Source: Hydrogenophaga palleronii_A
GTDB taxonomy: Bacteria; Pseudomonadota; Gammaproteobacteria; Burkholderiales; Burkholderiaceae_C
Length of the DNA stretch: 64,000 nucleotides
NCBI RefSeq assembly: GCF_031457455.1
Contig: NZ_JAVDWU010000002.1
Span: 1 to 64,000 of the forward strand
Reading direction: 5' to 3'
Within the stretch, counting starts at the first letter, position 1, and each line of letters starts with the position of its first letter. Below, one piece after another: positions 61,048 through 64,000 of the stretch. The position numbers and the translations under genes are program-made. The notes under the pieces are model-generated. The model was given only the letters and a program-made list of their open reading frames with translations. It ran no database searches and had not been told where the DNA came from.

Positions 61048-61488
61048 CTACCTCGCGGGCCTCACACAGCTGATGTCACCTTCTTCGCAGCTGAGGTGGC
61101 GCTCCAGTTCGGCCGTGCGTTCGCGTGTCATGCGTGCCTGGCACTGCCAGAGCACCATGGGTGCGGCACTGCCTCCCGCCACCGCGTTCTGTTCGAACTC
61201 GCAAGCCTTGGTGCGGAACTGCATCCATTCGGTCTGCACCTGTCGCAGCAACTGCCGCTGCTTGTTGCCCACGCTTTGTGAGAGTTTGCGGTAGCTGGCG
61301 CTGTAGGCAGCGCTGGCGGCTTCGAAGTCTTGCTGGGCGCAGGCGTTGAGCTGCATCTGTGTCGTCGCCTCTGCCGCGCAGTCCGCCACTTCGCTGGCAG
61401 GTGTCTGCGCGGTGGACAGTGCAATGCTGAAACATGCGGCCAGGCTCAGCACCCAGGTGCGCGGAGACAAGAAAACACCAAATGTCAT
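61048..61488 (-). CDS. LprI-like (DUF1311) secreted protein
   Basis: A 146-residue protein with a Sec signal (WVLSLAACFSIALSTAQ) and an LprI domain (VADCAAEATTQMQLNACAQQ, then helical, with the later Cys in ACEFEQ and VLWQCQARM). Members include lysozyme inhibitors. Conserved Cys residues likely form disulphides in the periplasm. GGAGC precedes the ATG at 61488. It follows the uraH gene after a short gap on the same strand. Confidence 0.8.
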   Translation of the reverse strand: MTFGVFLSPRTWVLSLAACFSIALSTAQTPASEVADCAAEATTQMQLNACAQQDFEAASAAYSASYRKLSQSVGNKQRQLLRQVQTEWMQFRTKACEFEQNAVAGGSAAPMVLWQCQARMTRERTAELERHLSCEEGDISCVRPAR

Positions 61489-61538
61489 GCAAAGGCTCCC
61501 GGCACCGAAGGGTGCGAAAGCGCCCATTGTGCCCAGGC

Positions 61539-61907
61539 TCACGCCCCGCCGCGAAACAGCGAGAAGCCCCAGGCGGTGAACTTGAACGGCAAGTGGTAGT
61601 GCTGCGCCGTGTCAGCGATGTGGAAGCGGTAGGGCACCCGCTCCAGGAAGGCCGGTGAAGGTACGACGTCACCGCGCGCCCGGTAGTAGCCGCCCACGTC
61701 GAACATCACCTCGTAGCCACCCGCGGTGATGGCTTCGCTCATCAACACCGGGTGTTGCAGCAGGCCGTTGTCGGCAATGCATCCTTCGGCTAGCAGGGGC
61801 GACAAGGGTTCACCTTGCGCCGAGAGCCGCCGAAGCTCCACGCGCATGCCCACCGCCAACTTGCCGTTGGCCACGTCCACACAGTGAATGGAAATACCGC
61901 CCCCCAT
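61539..61907 (-). CDS. uraH: 5-hydroxyisourate hydrolase (transthyretin-like)
   Basis: A 122-residue TTR-fold enzyme. It starts MGGGISIHCVDVANGKLAVGM, with the conserved His8, and has the late segment HYHLPFKFTAWGFSLF. The usual end Tyr-Arg-Gly-Ser is here FRGGA, an odd form. It hydrolyses 5-hydroxyisourate in urate degradation. The ATG overlaps the stop of the Bug gene, and uraD lies upstream of that, so the three are coupled. Confidence 0.88.
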   Translation of the reverse strand: MGGGISIHCVDVANGKLAVGMRVELRRLSAQGEPLSPLLAEGCIADNGLLQHPVLMSEAITAGGYEVMFDVGGYYRARGDVVPSPAFLERVPYRFHIADTAQHYHLPFKFTAWGFSLFRGGA

Positions 61908-62890
61908 CAGTTCAGCTTGGCACCGGTGGCTTTCACCGCCGGCCCCCAGTCGGCCACCTGCTTGTCCACGAAGGCCGCGAATTCCGGCTGGCTCATCTTG
62001 TCCACGGCAATGCCCATTTCTTCAAAGCGTTTGAGGATGGTGGGCTGCATGATGACCTCGCTCACCGCCTTGTGCACCTTGTCGATCACCTCTTGGGGCA
62101 CTCCGGCCGGGGCAGACACGCCCAGGAAGTTCTCGGCCAGCAGTGTGGCAAAGCCCGCTTCGCCCACCGTGGGCACATCGGGCGCCAGCGGCATGCGCGC
62201 GCGCGATGTCACCGCCAATCCATTGAGTCGCTTGTCTTTCATGTAGGGCACATTCTGCGTCAGTGTGTCCACCGCGAACTGCAGCGTGCCGCCCAGCAGA
62301 TCGCTGTGCATGGGGCCTGATCCCCGGTAGGGCACATGCTCCATGTTCAGCCCTTGCTGCTGCTTGAACATCTCGCCCACGATGTGGCCGATGGAACCCA
62401 CGCCGCCCGAACCATAGTTCACGGGCTTGCTTTGCACCTTGATCCACTTCACCAGTTCGGGAAGGGTGCGCGCCGGCACCGAGGGGTGTACCACGAACAC
62501 ATTGGGCACCGAACCGATGTAGGCGATGTGCGTGAAGCTTTTGATGGGGTCGTAGGTGGGTTTGTCGAGCATGAAGGGTGAGATGCTGATGGGTGCGGTG
62601 TTTGAGAGCAGCAGTGTGTAGCCATCCGGCGCAGCCTTGGCCACCTCGTAGCCGCCAATGGTGCTGCCACCACCGGGCTTGTTCTCCACGATCACGGGCT
62701 GGCCCAGTTTCTCCTGCAGACCTGGCTGGATCAGGCGCGCCACGATGTCCGACGAGCCACCCGGCGCGAAGGTCACCACCACGCGGATCGGCCGTTGCGG
62801 CCAGGTCTGGGCCTGCACGCTGGTGGTGGCCATGGCGAGCAGGCCGATCGCGGCCGCGGTCAGCATGAATTGGCGCTTGCTGGTTTTCAT
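61907..62890 (-). CDS. Bug family tripartite tricarboxylate transporter receptor
   Basis: A 327-residue periplasmic receptor with a Sec signal (LTAAAIGLLAMATTSVQA). Bug motifs are RVVVTFAPGGSSDIVAR, VIVENKPGGGSTIGG and HVPYRGSGPMHSDLLGG. Its ends overlap uraD (ATGA) and uraH (TGATG), so it is made together with urate-pathway enzymes. A ligand such as urate, allantoin or a related ureide is a fair inference. No permease is adjacent. Confidence 0.93.
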   Translation of the reverse strand: MKTSKRQFMLTAAAIGLLAMATTSVQAQTWPQRPIRVVVTFAPGGSSDIVARLIQPGLQEKLGQPVIVENKPGGGSTIGGYEVAKAAPDGYTLLLSNTAPISISPFMLDKPTYDPIKSFTHIAYIGSVPNVFVVHPSVPARTLPELVKWIKVQSKPVNYGSGGVGSIGHIVGEMFKQQQGLNMEHVPYRGSGPMHSDLLGGTLQFAVDTLTQNVPYMKDKRLNGLAVTSRARMPLAPDVPTVGEAGFATLLAENFLGVSAPAGVPQEVIDKVHKAVSEVIMQPTILKRFEEMGIAVDKMSQPEFAAFVDKQVADWGPAVKATGAKLN

Positions 62891-63474
62891 GAAAGGCTCC
62901 TGAGGGGGGTGGAAACGAGGGACAAGGTGTGGGTGGTGGTTTCAAGCAGCACGGTGCGTGCCAGACGCCCGCGCATCACTTCACAAACCTGCAGCAGCGA
63001 TACGGCGAGTTCGGTCTCCGGGTCGTTGTGCAGGCGTTGTTCAAAGCTGCGGAAGACGTCGGCCAGTGAGCCGTGCAGCCGCATGGCCGCCACATAGGGA
63101 AAACCGAAGCGTTCGCGGTAGCGCCGGTTCAGGTCGGTCAGGCGGGCCACGTCGTCGGGGTGCAGGTCGAGCAGGCCCAGTCGGCCCTGCTCGCTGTTGG
63201 AGTCGGCAGTCATGGTGCCTGCGGTTGCCTCGCTGCCTGCCAGCTCCGGGTGCACGCGCAGCAGGGCCAGTTGCTGCGACCGCGGGGCCAGTCGGATGGC
63301 GCGGGCCAGCGCGTCGTACAGAGCGTCCAGGTTGGCGAAAGGGCGATCGCCCCAGGCCCGGCGGGCCACCCAGGGCGAGTGTTCCACCACGCCGCCCAGC
63401 AGGTCGCAGAAGGCTTCCTGGTCCAGCGTGTTGAGCGTGGCCAGATGAATGGGGGGCAGGTGTTTCGAGGTCAT
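62887..63474 (-). CDS. uraD: OHCU decarboxylase
   Basis: A 195-residue all-helical enzyme. The catalytic His lies in RVHPELAG, and NRRYRERFGFPYV is the second family motif. It converts 2-oxo-4-hydroxy-4-carboxy-5-ureidoimidazoline to S-allantoin. Start 63474 is chosen by family length. It heads the uraD-Bug-uraH unit, divergent from the LysR gene at the window edge. Confidence 0.93.
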   Translation of the reverse strand: MTSKHLPPIHLATLNTLDQEAFCDLLGGVVEHSPWVARRAWGDRPFANLDALYDALARAIRLAPRSQQLALLRVHPELAGSEATAGTMTADSNSEQGRLGLLDLHPDDVARLTDLNRRYRERFGFPYVAAMRLHGSLADVFRSFEQRLHNDPETELAVSLLQVCEVMRGRLARTVLLETTTHTLSLVSTPLRSLS

Positions 63475-63569
63475 TCCGGGGTGCAGTTTGTGGCTTCGAC
63501 TGTGTTGCTGTCCAGCGCATAATTTGCATCCCATATCCCTAATATTTAGAACGCAGCCAAGGAACCCGC

Positions 63570-64000
63570 ATGCCTGCCCAGAGCCCGTTGCATCCCAAGG
63601 CCTTGCGCTACCTCACGGCCGTGGCCCAGCTCGGCTCGGTGCAGGCCGCCGCGCGCGAGGTGTCCATTTCTGCCTCGGCCATCGACCGGCAGATCCTGTT
63701 GCTGGAAGAGAGTCTGGGCGTGCCCCTGTTCGAACGCCAGCCGCGCGGGATGCGGCTCACCGCTGCGGGCGAGTTGCTGCTGGCGCTGTCGCTGCGTTGG
63801 CGGGCCGACCTGAACCGCACACTGTCCGACATCCAGCACCTGCAGGGGGTGAGCCATGGGCAACTGCGGCTGGCCGTGATGGACAGCCACGCCAATGGCC
63901 TCATGCCGGAGTTTGTGCACACCGTGGCCACCGAATACCCGGGCGTGGTGCTCGATGTGGAGGTGGTCAATACCGACGACGCGCTGCGCCACCTGCAGGA
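63570..64000 (+). CDS. LysR family regulator (cut by window edge)
   Basis: The first 143 residues of an LTTR: KALRYLTAVAQLGSVQAAAREVSISASAIDRQILLLEESLGVPLFERQPRGMRLTAAG spans the helix-turn-helix and wing in part, followed by the start of the effector domain. AAGGA precedes the ATG. It is divergent from uraD-Bug-uraH and so a likely regulator of urate breakdown. The AT-rich spacer (63530-63555) contains CTAATATTTAG. The 3-prime end is beyond the window. Confidence 0.9.
   Translation, partial: MPAQSPLHPKALRYLTAVAQLGSVQAAAREVSISASAIDRQILLLEESLGVPLFERQPRGMRLTAAGELLLALSLRWRADLNRTLSDIQHLQGVSHGQLRLAVMDSHANGLMPEFVHTVATEYPGVVLDVEVVNTDDALRHLQ

Overview
This 64 kb window is high-GC bacterial chromosome from a betaproteobacterium. 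The Comamonadaceae (the Acidovorax, Hydrogenophaga, Polaromonas and Comamonas group) fit best: there are three orphan Bug-type solute receptors, protocatechuate 4,5-cleavage genes in the order known from Comamonas, a LivM-LivG fusion, and CCCCC-GCC-type intergenic repeats. The assignment rests on gene content, not on a phylogeny. No rRNA, tRNA or CRISPR array was seen.

Layout. 0-5 kb: the tail of an IS110-like transposase, a beta-CASP metallo-hydrolase, an orphan subtilisin-like protease without a signal peptide, and a ZIP metal transporter. 5.5-8.1 kb: a GntR/HutC regulator, a Bug receptor and a pyrone-dicarboxylate-hydrolase-like amidohydrolase in one tight unit. 8.1-11.4 kb: a YbbA/YbbP-like ABC ATPase-permease pair. 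11.5-17.8 kb: the four-gene ligase-associated DNA repair cassette (exonuclease, ATP-dependent ligase, DEXH helicase, PdeM). 17.9-19.6 kb: a small plus-strand island of poorly known genes, including a DUF3617 gene that looks frameshifted. 19.7-23.7 kb: grpE-dnaK-dnaJ with two sigma-32-like promoters. 24-25 kb: an HxlR regulator and an unknown protein.

25-42 kb is the largest functional block. A minus-strand series runs enoyl-CoA hydratase, feruloyl-CoA synthase-like ligase, SDR dehydrogenase, aryl-CoA thioesterase, branched-chain-type ABC importer (LivK, LivH, LivMG fusion, LivF), feruloyl esterase/tannase-like lipoprotein, acyl-CoA dehydrogenase and MarR regulator. Divergent from it lie two thiolases and a CoA-transferase, and a perfect palindrome sits in the shared promoter region. 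Together these read as uptake, ester cleavage, CoA activation and beta-oxidative side-chain shortening of hydroxycinnamates to benzoates.

42.6-49.4 kb holds a TRAP transporter with two close DctP paralogues and one DctQM pair, plus a MetE-like methyltransferase and a divergent FCD-GntR regulator that share a paired inverted box. 49.5-52.4 kb holds a Bug receptor, a 6PGDH-like oxidoreductase and an AEC transporter. 52.4-59.3 kb is a LysR regulator divergent from the protocatechuate 4,5-cleavage operon (a ModA-like protein, then LigJ, LigK, LigI, LigA, LigB, LigC). This operon would receive the benzoates made by the 25-42 kb block once they are converted to protocatechuate elsewhere in the genome. 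59.4-64 kb: a membrane-anchored hypothetical, an aldo/keto reductase, an LprI-like protein, a translationally coupled uraD-Bug-uraH unit for late urate breakdown, and the start of a LysR gene cut by the window edge.
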